DNA from: Burkholderiaceae bacterium
GTDB taxonomy: Bacteria > Pseudomonadota > Gammaproteobacteria > Burkholderiales > Burkholderiaceae_C
Direction: 5' to 3'
NCBI GenBank assembly: GCA_017848435.1
Contig: JAFEHU010000037.1
Location: 1-64,000, forward strand
Length of the DNA stretch: 64,000 bases
The position numbers and the translations under genes were made by a program. This document shows positions 17,820-27,500 of this stretch, one piece after another. Each line of letters starts with the position of its first letter. The first letter of the stretch is position 1. Under the pieces are notes generated by a model, which was not told the DNA's origin, ran no database searches, and saw only the letters and a program-made list of their open reading frames with translations.

Positions 17820-18149
17820 TTACTTTGTTTGCGCTTTACGGCGCTTGTAGTCATCCCACAATGAGACGGCCTCATCGATGTCCCTCTGCTGGCGCTTCTT
17901 ACTTCCGCCCCCGAGAAGAACAATGATCTTCAGGCCATCTTTCGCCAGGTAGATTCGGTAGCCTGGCCCCCAGTCAATCTTGTACTCACCGATGCCGCGA
18001 AACCACTCCACGTTAGACAAATTACCTCGCTCCATACGTGATGCAGCAACACTGACCTTGGCTGCAGCCATCGAATCAAGTTCGTTGAACCACTTCGCGT
18101 AGGGGCTGCTCCCATCGGGCAATAGCAACTCTTTGATTTGGAGGCTCAT
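17820..18149 (-). CDS. RelE/ParE-superfamily toxin (HigB-like addiction module killer)
   Basis: A 109-residue toxin of the phage-derived Gp49/HigB-like group. The block MERGNLSNVEWFRGIGEYKI followed by DWGPGYRIYLAKDG and IIVLLGGGSKKRQQRDI is diagnostic. Members are ribosome-dependent mRNA nucleases or gyrase poisons; which applies here cannot be told. It is transcribed with the antitoxin. An AT-rich promoter-like stretch (around 18160-18185 on the minus strand) precedes it. The pair sits between two surface-protein genes and beside an IS66 element and may stabilise this unstable region. Confidence 0.9.
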   Translation of the reverse strand: MSLQIKELLLPDGSSPYAKWFNELDSMAAAKVSVAASRMERGNLSNVEWFRGIGEYKIDWGPGYRIYLAKDGLKIIVLLGGGSKKRQQRDIDEAVSLWDDYKRRKAQTK

Positions 18150-18224
18150 CGTTTCGATGGTAACATATATGCTCCCAATTCAAACGCTTGATGACTGGTT
18201 AGATGGGCCACGCCGAAAGGGAGG

Positions 18225-18252
18225 CTTATCTACTTCACACGCCCACGCTATG
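18225..18252. repeat. About 49-bp repeat, copy 2 (left half, ending in IS66 target duplication)
   Basis: It matches 3727-3754. The last 8 bases, ACGCTATG (18245-18252), are duplicated at 20757-20764, where the right half of the repeat continues to 20785. The repeat therefore predates the IS66 insertion. Confidence 0.85.
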
Positions 18253-18304
18253 GTAAGCGCGCGGCGAACCCGTGTTGACCGCCTCAGACGGTTCTGTTTG
18301 GCGG

Positions 18305-19831
18305 TCAGATTTCAGAGGGCTGCCAGCGGTGCGGCAGCAGCTCATCAATGCGACTGGCCTTGTGCGTCGGCAGGCGGGTCAGCACATCGTTGAGATGGGC
18401 ATACGGATCGTGTCCGTTCATGCGGGCCGACTGGATCAGACTCATCACGGCCGCCGCCCGCTGGCCCGCGCGCAGGCTGCCAGCAAACAGCCAGTTGTTT
18501 CTTCCGATGGCAATGGGCCGGATCTGGTTCTCGATCCAGTTGTTGTCCACGGGTAGATTCGGATCGTCAACAAAGCGCGTCAACGCATCCCAGCGTTTGA
18601 GGCTGTAATCCAGTGCCTTGGCGGTGGCCGAGTTCCCCGCCACCTGCTGGCGTTGCAGCAGCATCCATTTGTGCAACGCATCCAGTATCGGGCGACTGCG
18701 CTGCTGGCGCACCTGCAGCCGCTCAGGCGCCGATAGGGTTTGAACTTCCCGCTCAACCTCGTAGAGACGGGCGAACTGCGCCAGCGCCACCCCGGCAATC
18801 TGGCTCTTGTTGGCCGCGTGCAGGTCGAAGAAACTGCGCCGGGCGTGCGCCAGACAGCCCACCTCCGTCACGCCTTGGGCAAAGCTGGCTTTGTAGCCAG
18901 CGTAGTCGTCACAGACCAAACTGCCACACCTGGTGCCCAGGAACGCGCGGGCGTGCTCACCGGCACGGGACTCGCAGAAGTCATAAACCACTGCACGCGT
19001 GGCCTCAAATGCGCCCGGTGCGTAAGTCCACAGGTAGGCACGGTGTGTCTTGCCATTGCCCGGCTTGAGCATCGCCACCGGCGTCTCATCGCCGTGCAGT
19101 ACCCGGTGCTGGAGTACGTCGGCCTTGAGGGCATCGACCAACGGTTGCAGGCGTGCGCCGCAGGAGCCCACCCACTGCGCCAGGGTCGATCTTGGAATGG
19201 CCAAGCCAGCGCGCCCGAGGATGATCTCCTGGCGGTACAAAGGCTGGTGGTCGGCGTACTTGGCCACCAGCACCTGGGCCAGCAGGCCGGCAGTGGGGAT
19301 GCCCTTGTCAATGACGTGCGCGGCAACCGGCGCCTGCGTGAGGGTCTGGCACTTGACGCACGCCCATTTGCCTCGGACATGCCGCTCGACCGTGAAGACG
19401 CCGGGTACATAGTCCAGCTTCTCAGCCACGTCCTCGCCAATGCGCTTCAACTGGCAGCCGCAGCCGGGCGCACTGCAGGTGGTGGATCGGGCTCATGGCG
19501 AACCTCGCGCCGGGGCAGGCTCGCTGGCAGAGGGGTGCGTTTGGGCTGGCGCCTGACCTGGGAAGTGGACTCGGCGGGCTGGAGTTGCTCGATCTCCTGG
19601 GCGACGGCAGCCAGGTCACTGTCGAGTTCTTCTTCCAGCAGGTTGCGCTGCTCGGCAACTGTGGCGCTCGGATTGGGCCGCAAACTTCAGCCGCTTGAGC
19701 AGCGCACACTCGTAGGCGAGTTCCTCGTTGAGGGCGCGCTGGTGGCGCAGCTCGGTGAGCAGGCTTTGGCTCACTTCGCGCAGGTGCACTGCGTCCAGTT
19801 CGCCCAAGGCTTGTTCGTCGATCACCACCAT
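18305..19831 (-). pseudogene. tnpC: IS66 transposase TnpC, frameshifted
   Basis: Three consecutive pieces of one TnpC are in two frames: an N-terminal piece from 19831 (MVVIDEQALGELDAVHLREV), a middle coiled-coil piece from about 19683 (SATVAEQRNLLEEELDSDLA), and the catalytic remainder from about 19455 (KRIGEDVAEKLDYVPG onward) to the stop at 18305. The first and third pieces share a frame, so two opposite indels flank the middle. The DDE blocks (HGDETPVAM, CDDYAGYK, NNWIENQIRPIAIGRNNWLF) are intact. Sequencing error in a GC-rich stretch is an alternative. Confidence 0.85.
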
Positions 19832-19859
19832 GGGCCCCAGTATGCAAGCCCGCACCGGA

Positions 19860-20240
19860 TCAGGCCATTGGCGCATCTCCGGATTGCCACCGTGACACCC
19901 TCACTTGGAAGATTAGCACCACGGTGATGGCGCCTTGTGAGCCCACGCGCTGCCAGGGCAGGCCTAGCACCAGGGCGTTGAGCTGGGTGTGCTCCAGTGC
20001 CACGTTTGGGCTGCCCCGCGACGCCCAAACGAACTTGCCCTGGTGCAGCCGACGCGCGGCCAGCCACAGGCCCACCCCGTCGTGCACCAGGATCTTCATG
20101 CGGTTGGCGCGCTGGTTGGCGAAGGCATAGGAGTGGTGGGGGTGGGCGGCACCGAAGATCACCCGTGCCAGCGCTGTGTCGGTGCCTGCGCGCATGTCCA
20201 GTGGGGCGGTGGCCAGCCAGGCCGCATCAATCCTGATCAT
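19860..20240 (-). CDS. tnpB: IS66 accessory protein TnpB
   Basis: It starts MIRIDAAWLATAPLDMRAG and includes the conserved FANQRANRMKILVHDGVGLW block. The last 15 or so residues (FQVRVSRWQSGDAPMA) differ from the usual family C-terminus, so the 3' end may have been altered by a small indel. Confidence 0.88.
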   Translation of the reverse strand: MIRIDAAWLATAPLDMRAGTDTALARVIFGAAHPHHSYAFANQRANRMKILVHDGVGLWLAARRLHQGKFVWASRGSPNVALEHTQLNALVLGLPWQRVGSQGAITVVLIFQVRVSRWQSGDAPMA

Positions 20241-20247
20241 GCGCGGA

Positions 20248-20685
20248 TCACCGCAGCAACTCGCGAATCATCTGGGCGCATTCGGCTGCGCCAGACAGAG
20301 GCCAAAGGACGGTCACGGACTGGCCCGCTCGCTGGCAGTCGATGCGGATGCTGTGCGCCGCAGTGGGTGGGGATGCCGGTGGTAACTCCTCGGTCGGGGG
20401 CGTCAATGCGGTGCTCAGATTGATTGGTATGAATGCGGGGGGCGGTGCCACAAGAGCCGGGGTGCTGGAGCCAGCGTCAAGCCGGTGATGCCCTTGCTCC
20501 CACTCTTTGAGCCACCGATGGAGCACATTGGCGTTCATGCCATGTTGGAGCGCCAATGCTGCAATGGAAGCGCCGGGCATTCTGCAGGCTGCTGTCAGTT
20601 CGGCTTTGAACTGCGGGCTGTAGGTGCGGTGGGTACGCCGCTCGGGGTTGCGAGGAGTCTGAGAGTCTTTGAGCATCGTGTACAC
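20248..20685 (-). CDS. tnpA: IS66 accessory protein TnpA
   Basis: A 145-residue helix-turn-helix protein (YSPQFKAELTAACRMPGASI, then HGMNANVLHRWLKE). Its C-terminal half ends in the conserved SVTVLWPLSGAAECAQMIRELLR-type segment of IS66 OrfA. It precedes tnpB on the minus strand. Confidence 0.88.
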   Translation of the reverse strand: MYTMLKDSQTPRNPERRTHRTYSPQFKAELTAACRMPGASIAALALQHGMNANVLHRWLKEWEQGHHRLDAGSSTPALVAPPPAFIPINLSTALTPPTEELPPASPPTAAHSIRIDCQRAGQSVTVLWPLSGAAECAQMIRELLR

Positions 20686-20794
20686 CCCAATGTTGCGTGC
20701 ACACGATCTTGCTCACCCAGCCTCGATTGTTCAAGATGGGTTGGCTGGACGCTTAGACGCTATGGGCGACAGCCACCTAATGGCGTGAACCATG

Positions 20795-20826
20795 AAAAAA
20801 GCCCCGGTACCTGCAGGTGCCGGGGC
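20795..20826 (-). terminator. Rho-independent terminator of the 1124-aa giant gene
   Basis: The stem GCCCCGGCACC / GGTACCGGGGC, with a tight loop, is followed on the minus strand by six T. It lies 42 bases beyond the stop at 20868. Confidence 0.9.
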
Positions 20827-20867
20827 TGGGGGGGTGACGCCGGTCAGGCGTCAACCGCGGGCGGGGT

Positions 20868-23800
20868 TCAGGCGCCGAACACGCTCAACACGCCAGCCGT
20901 GTTCACGATGGCGGCTTCTTCGGCGTTGCTCACACCCACCAGCACAATGGCGGCCTGGCTGACGCCGACGCCTGCGTCTGCGTCAAAGATCACCAGGGAG
21001 TCGGCGCCGGTGTTGCCGTTGGCGCCCACGGTGAACACGCCACCGGTGTAGGTGCCTTGCACGATCAGGTACTCGTTGTCGGCCAGCACACCGTTCACGT
21101 TGGCCACAGCGGCCGCGTTGCCCAGGTTGAGGGTGTCGCCCGTGATCAGGTCGCGAATGACTTCAGTGCCGGTGTAGGTGTTGCCTTGCACCGGGTTCAG
21201 CGCGTTGTTGACCGCGCCTGCTGCCTGTGCAAAGCCCACCACGCCTGCGTCGCCCAGGGCGTACAGCACGGTGTCGTTGCCAGCGCCGGTGGTGATGTCG
21301 TCTGCACCCACGCCACCCGAGAGCGTGTCGTTGCCAGCACCGCCGTTGAGCACGTCTGCGCCGTTGCCGCTAGACAGGTTGTCGGCAGCGGTGCCGCCGG
21401 TGAGGTTGTCTGCGCCAGCGCCGCTCACAAAGGTGTTGGCCGTGGCCGCAGCACCCACAAAGGTGAGGTTGACGTTGGAGGCAGCGGCGTCGATGTCAAT
21501 GGCGCCTGTGGCGGCAGAGGCGTTGACCGAGGCCAGCGCGGCCGTGCCCACCAGGTCGGCGGTGATGTTGCCTGCGCCGGTGAGGGTGAGGCTGGTCAGG
21601 TCAGAGTCGGTCAGCGCTGCAAAGTCAACGTTGCTGGTGGCATTGATGGCGACGGTTTCTTCGTCGTTGATGGTCAGGTTGATCGGGCCTTGTGCAGCGC
21701 CAGAGTCGTTCACCAGGGTGATGGCGTTGGTGGTGGTGTCCAGCAGGCGGCTGAAGCTGTGGGTGTTGGCGCCGTTGGCCAGCAGCCCCAGCGTGGCGAC
21801 GTTGGCAGAACCAGACACCACGGCAATGTTGCCGGCCGCATTGAAGTTGATGCGGCTGAAGCCAGGGTTGGACACAAACTGCACCATGTCCTGGTTGGCG
21901 GCCAGGGCCAGCGTTTCAAAACCGCTGACGTTGGCCACTTGCAGGGCCAGCACGGTGGCGCCAAGGCTCAGGGTGTCGGTGCCGTTGCCGCCGGTGACAA
22001 CGTCGCCCAGCAGGTCGGCTGCGGTGGCGGCCACAACGGTGTCGTCGCCATCGCCACCGTCAATGACATCGAGGCCGGCGCCGGTGGTGATGGTGTCGTT
22101 GCCGGTGCCGCCGTTCAGCACGTCGTTGCCAGTGCCACCGGTGATGGTGTCGTTGCCAGCACCGCCGTTGAGGGTGGTAGCCAGCGCGGCCTGGCCGATC
22201 AAGGTGTCGCCACTCGCACTACCGGTGATGCTGGTCACGCCCACGGCATTGGCGGTTTGGGTGAGCACCGCGGTGCCGCTGAGGGCCGACGCATTGATGC
22301 TGCCGCCGGTGACGGCGCCAACACTGAAGCTGTTGCTGCCAGAGAACACCACGGCGGTGCTGCCGCTGGTGCCGGTGATGGCGCCGGTGGTTTGGGCCGT
22401 GGCAGCGCCAGTGCCGGTACCCACCAGGTTGAGCGTTTCCACGCCTGTGGCGGTGAGGGCACGGCCGTCAAACACGTTGGCGGCAGCGGCGGCGGTGTTG
22501 TTCAGGGTCACCACGTCTGTGGTGCCGGTGCCGGCACTCACCAGGTTCAGCTGCTGGCCAAGCGCGGCGGCCAGGTTGACGGCACGGGCACCGCTGTCTA
22601 CCGTGACAGTGCGGGCAGCGCCAGCCAAGCCGTTGAGCGTGAGTGTTTCCAGCCCAGCCTGCACAGTGGCCAGCACCAGGTCGCCCGCCAGAGCGTCGCT
22701 GACGGTGAGCGATTCAATGCCGGAAATGGTGGCCACTGCGGGCAGCACGGGCGCCAGAATGGCCGTCAGGTCGGCCGAGCTGGCAACCAGGGTGTCGGTG
22801 CCGTTGCCGCCGGTGATGGTGTCAGACGTGCCAACCGCCAGGTTGGCGGTCAGGCCTGTGACGGTGAAGGTGTCATTGCCGTCGCCACCGTTCAGGCTGA
22901 CGATGCCAGCGCCGGCGGTGACGGAGTCGTTGCCTGCACCACCCAGCACGGAGTCGTTGCCGGTGGCGGTGTTGAGGGCGTCGTCGCCGGTGCCGCCGAC
23001 CAGGAAGTCGGCGTTGGCGGTGCCGGTCAGCGTGTCGTTGCCGGCCCCTGCGTTGATGTAGACCGGGCCGGCGCCATTGGCGCCCAGCGTGTCAGCGCCG
23101 CTGGTGCCCAGCGCCACTTCGCCAAACACGCCGCGTGCGTCGCCAGAAACGAGGTCGCGCACGTCAAAGCTGGCGCCGGTGAGGCGTGTGCCTTCGTCGT
23201 CAACGCGGTGCACCACACCACCGGCTGGCAGGTCGCCTGCAGCGTTTTCTTCTTGCAGGCGCACAGCCAAGCCGCTGTCTTGTGGGGCCGTGGCCGAAGC
23301 GTCGTTGCTGCTGCCGTTGCCGACTTCGGCGCTGGTGAAGCTGACGCGCACCTGGTTGGTGGCACCGTTCACGGTGACGTTGTCAAAGAGGTTGCCTGCG
23401 CCGAGGTTGAGCGCTTTGGCGCCAGCGTCACGCATGTCGAGTGTGACCGCTTCTGCGGTGGTGTTGCCCGTAACGGTCAACGCCGTGGCAAAGCCGGTCA
23501 GGTCCACGTTTTGGCCTGTGCCGCCCAAAATCACGGTGTTCAGGCCTGCGGCCGAGGCCAGCGTGCCCAGGTTCAGGCTGTTCACCGCAGTCAATGTTTC
23601 AATTGAGCGGACGTTCTGGAATTGGCCGTCGGACACACCGGAGTTGTTGGTGATGCTCAGCACGTCGTTGCCAGCGCCACCGGTGAGGGAGTCAAACGAC
23701 TGGAAGCTGGCCGAGGTGGTGAGGAAGGTGTCGTTGCCAGCGCCACCGGTGAAGTTGTCCACCCCTGCGGTGAGCGTGAAGCTGCGGTCCTGCGAAGGCT

Positions 23801-24242
23801 TCACGTCAAAGCTGACGGTGCTGGCCGGGTTGGTAGAGTAGGCGGCAGAGGCGGTGATGGTGTCGTTGAATGTCAGGGCCGCGCCGCCGTAAGTGGCATT
23901 GCCTTCCAGCGTGGAAAGAATATTGACCAGGTTCAGTACCACCTGGCCGCGTTCCGTGGGGAAAGCGTCGAAGGCTTGCGTCAACGCGTCCAGAAGGGAC
24001 GAAAACGCAGCAGGGTTAGTGGTAACGCCAGAAATGCCCAGGTTGCCCAGCACGGTTCCCGCGAGTGCCGCATTGCCGACACCCGAAAAGTTGCTCGCAA
24101 TTTGCCGCGCGTAAGTGGGTGCGCCGTTGGCCTCCACAAAAGCCAGGTTGTTGCTGTACACCGCATTGCTGGGCGCGACGCCAAAGAACGCTTCGAGGGT
24201 TTTGAGGACGGTGGCGGGGTTGCCAAAAATTTGCTGGGCCAT
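20868..24242 (-). CDS. Giant S-layer/RTX-type secreted protein A (1124 aa)
   Basis: A type I-secreted surface protein. Residues 1-150 form a mainly helical module (MAQQIFGNPATV; FPTERGQVVLNLVNILSTLEGN) shared with the protein at 31721 and the protease C-terminus. Beta-repeat domains follow, with scattered calcium-binding GGxGxDxx blocks, densest around residues 395-470 (NAGAGNDTLTGTANADFLVG), 675-720 and 910-960. A cysteine-free, Ala/Asn/Thr/Gly-rich composition and no signal peptide are typical of the class. The C-terminus (IVLVGVSNAEEAAIV) would carry the secretion signal. The ATG at 24242 has an AAGGA site seven bases upstream and matches the paralogue's start, so it is preferred over 24296. 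It is a candidate S-layer or adhesin subunit. Confidence 0.9.
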   Translation of the reverse strand: MAQQIFGNPATVLKTLEAFFGVAPSNAVYSNNLAFVEANGAPTYARQIASNFSGVGNAALAGTVLGNLGISGVTTNPAAFSSLLDALTQAFDAFPTERGQVVLNLVNILSTLEGNATYGGAALTFNDTITASAAYSTNPASTVSFDVKPSQDRSFTLTAGVDNFTGGAGNDTFLTTSASFQSFDSLTGGAGNDVLSITNNSGVSDGQFQNVRSIETLTAVNSLNLGTLASAAGLNTVILGGTGQNVDLTGFATALTVTGNTTAEAVTLDMRDAGAKALNLGAGNLFDNVTVNGATNQVRVSFTSAEVGNGSSNDASATAPQDSGLAVRLQEENAAGDLPAGGVVHRVDDEGTRLTGASFDVRDLVSGDARGVFGEVALGTSGADTLGANGAGPVYINAGAGNDTLTGTANADFLVGGTGDDALNTATGNDSVLGGAGNDSVTAGAGIVSLNGGDGNDTFTVTGLTANLAVGTSDTITGGNGTDTLVASSADLTAILAPVLPAVATISGIESLTVSDALAGDLVLATVQAGLETLTLNGLAGAARTVTVDSGARAVNLAAALGQQLNLVSAGTGTTDVVTLNNTAAAAANVFDGRALTATGVETLNLVGTGTGAATAQTTGAITGTSGSTAVVFSGSNSFSVGAVTGGSINASALSGTAVLTQTANAVGVTSITGSASGDTLIGQAALATTLNGGAGNDTITGGTGNDVLNGGTGNDTITTGAGLDVIDGGDGDDTVVAATAADLLGDVVTGGNGTDTLSLGATVLALQVANVSGFETLALAANQDMVQFVSNPGFSRINFNAAGNIAVVSGSANVATLGLLANGANTHSFSRLLDTTTNAITLVNDSGAAQGPINLTINDEETVAINATSNVDFAALTDSDLTSLTLTGAGNITADLVGTAALASVNASAATGAIDIDAAASNVNLTFVGAAATANTFVSGAGADNLTGGTAADNLSSGNGADVLNGGAGNDTLSGGVGADDITTGAGNDTVLYALGDAGVVGFAQAAGAVNNALNPVQGNTYTGTEVIRDLITGDTLNLGNAAAVANVNGVLADNEYLIVQGTYTGGVFTVGANGNTGADSLVIFDADAGVGVSQAAIVLVGVSNAEEAAIVNTAGVLSVFGA

Positions 24243-24433
24243 GGGTTCCTTGGGTGCTGAGATGGTTGAGAAAGGGGGCTGTCGATTGACAGACATGCCA
24301 TGTTATGAATTTCGCAGGGCGACATGACGGAGAAAAGGGCAGTGAATTTGCTGCATTTCTCGTTCTCAGGCAAGAACGCTCACAAGCCATGGCCTGGCGG
24401 TGGCGGGATCGACCCTTTGGGGTGCGTCATAAA

Positions 24434-24464
24434 GCAAAACCCCGCTTTGTGAGCGGGGTTTTGC
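24434..24464. terminator. Strong terminator between giant genes, active in both directions
   Basis: The perfect inverted repeat GCAAAACCCCGC / GCGGGGTTTTGC has a 7-base loop and lies 61 bases past the stop at 24525 on the minus strand. It separates the 24525-27962 gene from the next giant gene (start 24242), which must have its own promoter in 24243-24433. Confidence 0.85.
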
Positions 24465-24524
24465 TTGGACGGAGGTTCTACCTCCAGCAATTCTCTTAAG
24501 AGAATCGCGGGGAATTACCCAGAT

Positions 24525-27500
24525 TTACACGAACGAGAAGTCGGCGGCGTTGATGGCACCCGTCACGCCGGTGATGTTGATGATCAGGTCATTGGCCAGG
24601 TCGACGTTGGCCACGCCATCGTTGACGAGCAGGTAGCGACCGGCAAGATTGCCGCTGGACACGGTGATGTCCAACGCACGTGCCGATGTGGTGGTGGAGG
24701 CATTGAGCGCCACTGAGTTCAAGGCTGTTGTCAGCTCTGTGAAGTTGTTGATGGCAGTAAGCGTACCCACAGACCTTGCGCTGATAACGACTGTTGCCGC
24801 ATTGGTGAAGTTAACGAGGCTGTTCACCACGGCCATCGTACCCACCACGTCCAGTTGGAATACGTCCCCGGCGGCGGGACCATTGCCGTTGAAGTCGGTT
24901 ACGCGGTCCAGGTTCGCGTTGGTGGTGTCGTTCAGCGTGAACTGGGCGTTACGGGTTTCTGCTGTGTTGACGAAGACAAAAGTGTCGTTGCCCGTACCAC
25001 CCGTCAGCACGTCGGCGCCCGCACCACCGGTGATGGTGTCGTCGCCACCACCTGCCGAGACCACGTCGTTGCCTGCGCCCGCGGCAATCACGTCCACACC
25101 GGTGCCGCCTGAGACGGTGTCGGCGCGGTCAGAGTTGAGCGTGAGGGTGTTTTGCTTTCCATTCGCGGCGTTGCCCAGCACCACGGTGGAACCTGGCATG
25201 TCCAGGCCCGCGCTGTTGATGATGGTCAACTGAACGTCGCCCGTGGCGGTGGAGTTGACGGATTGCACCCTGCCCACACCGGAGGTCAGCTCGGTGAAGA
25301 TGTTGCCGGTGCCCCCCAAGGTTACGGTGTTGATGCCGCCGTTGGTGTTGTTGATGATGAACGCGTTACCGGGGCCCATGGCGCCAATGTTGCCACCGCT
25401 GGCACGCAATGCCACGGTGTTGATGCCTGCTGCGTTGTTAGCCGTAATGTCGGCGTTACCCGTAAGAGCCAGATTGCCTGCGCCCACCTCAATGTCGATG
25501 GCGCTCAGCGCTGTGGAACCAGAGATGTCGCCAATGCTGGCGCCCCCGTTGGCGGCAGCGATGGTAAAGCTCTGCAGGGAATCAGCCGCAATGTTGCCAA
25601 TGGTCACACTGCTACCCAAGCCGCTAGCGCGCAGGGTCAAGTCGGTCAGCGTATTTGCCGCCATGATGGCACCTGTGGCTAGTGCAGAACCAGCGGCATT
25701 GGCGTTCAGAGTCAGGGTGCGGCTGGTGTCGGTGCCGTTGGCCGTGTTGTCCAGCGTCAATGCGCCGAACGTCTGTGGCCCGGTACTACCGGTCGATACC
25801 GTCACATTGGCCGCGTTTTGTACAGAAATGGTGCTCGCAGCCATCACCGGACGTGCCAAGTCCAGATTGAGCGATTGGTTGGTCAACGTGTCGGCGTAGG
25901 TAAAGCTAATGTTGCCAGTGGTGCCTGCTGTGCTGGTTTTGACGCTGGTGCCTGCGGTAGCGTTGGAAACGGTCAAGGTACCGCCACCTTGGAAGTCCAG
26001 CGCAACCCCGCCGGTCGCGTTCAGCATGTTGAGGGACGAGTCAGCTTGGGTCAGCTGGATGGTTTCCACACCGGAAATCACGGCGGCAGCGTTGGCGGCA
26101 GCGCCAAGAATCAGTGTGTCACTGCCGTTGCCTGCTGACACGAGGTTGGTGGTCAACAGGGCGGTGTTGAATCGAACGGTGTCTGCGCCGTTGCCCGTGA
26201 ATACCGAAGTGTTTGCGCCACCAGTGAGGAACAGGTTGGCCTTGGCGGTGTCGGTGGCTTGAACGGTGGTCACGCCTGCTGCAATGGCCGTCAGATTGGT
26301 AGGGCTGCCAATAGTCACGTCGCCACCTCCGGTGACCTGCAGCGTGGTGAACGTGCCAGTCAACGCGTTCAGGGTGTTGGCCTGCCCGCTGGTGGTGGTG
26401 AGGCGCAGGGCTTCCACGCCTGCACCCAAGGTGACCGTACCGGCCGTGGTGCCCACCAAGTCCACCGTCACGGTGTCTGCAACACCGGTGACGCTGGCTG
26501 CGTTGTAGCCCACGTTCAGGTTGCCGTTGGTGCCGATGAGCCGCAGCACGGTGCTGGGCAGTTGCATATTGGTAACTGTCAAACCACCCTGGCCGCCAAG
26601 ACCCAGAACTTTCAGGCCAGCGTAGTTCAGGGCGTCTACCGAAAGCACGCCCGACAACACGTTGAAACCGACGTTCTCGATGTTGGTGAAGTTGACGGTG
26701 CTGTTCAGGGGCGTGGCACCGGTGATCTGTACGATCAGGGTGTCGTTGTCTGTGGTGCTGTCGTCAACGATGCGGTCCCCGTTGTTCAGGGTGTTCAGGT
26801 CGGCGGTGCCGCTGGAGTTGCCAGTGGTCTGGCCCGAGCCGATGGTGTCGATCCCTGACGTCAATGCATAGGTGGCCACTGGTGTCAGGGAGGTGTCATT
26901 GACTGTCACAGTGGCGGCGGGGGCATTGGCTTGGCCTGTGCCGATCAGGGTGAGGGTCAGGCTTTCAGCCCCTTCGGTCAGGTTGTCGGCCGCCAGGGGC
27001 ACGGTGATGGTGCCCACGCCGTTGTTGATGGTGACGGTGCCTGACAGGTTGCCGCCCACCACGTCAGAGGGTGCCACGCCGGTGATCTGGAAGGTGTACA
27101 CCGTACCGTTGGCCACGTTTTGTGTGTTGACGTTGAAGACGATGGACGAACCCTCGTTGACCGAGGGCGCTGCTGCCACGACCGAGACCGTGGCCACAGG
27201 GGCAGGCGTCAGGGACGTGTCGTTCACCGTGACGCTGGCGGTGGGGGCGTTGGCCAAGCCGGTGTTGCCGAGGGTGACCACCAGGCTTTCAGCGCCTTCG
27301 GTCAGGTTGTCGGACGCCAGCCCGATGGCAATGGTACCGATGTTGTTGTTGATCGTGACAGTGCCGGTGAGGGCGCCACCGGTGACGTCTGGGGCCGTGA
27401 CGCCAGTGATTTGGAAGGTGTAGACCGTACCGTTGGGGACGTTTTGGGTGTTGACATTGAAGACGGCGGTCGCGCCTTCGTTCACCGAGGGGGCGGCGGC

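Larger units (their letters stand above)
18253..20756 (-). mobile_element. IS66-family insertion sequence with 8-bp target duplication
   Basis: A 2504-bp element. The left end is GTAAGCGCGCGGCGAACCC; the complement of the right end is CTAAGCGTCCAGCCAACCC, giving imperfect terminal inverted repeats of about 29 bp. The direct duplication ACGCTATG lies on both sides (18245-18252 and 20757-20764), exactly as expected for IS66. It differs clearly from the element at 7512-10127 in sequence and in its tnpA. Its tnpC is frameshifted, so it is probably not autonomous. Confidence 0.94.

Noticed and set aside
21300..23100. CRISPR-like periodic repeats in the giant genes
   Set aside because: The periodicity reflects codons of glycine-aspartate RTX nonapeptides. 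There are no constant repeats with variable spacers and no cas genes.
21057..23606. 849-codon plus-strand frame opposite giant protein A
   Set aside because: Antisense shadow with His/Val/Gly-rich translation. The minus-strand frame has clear RTX repeats, a ribosome binding site and a terminator.
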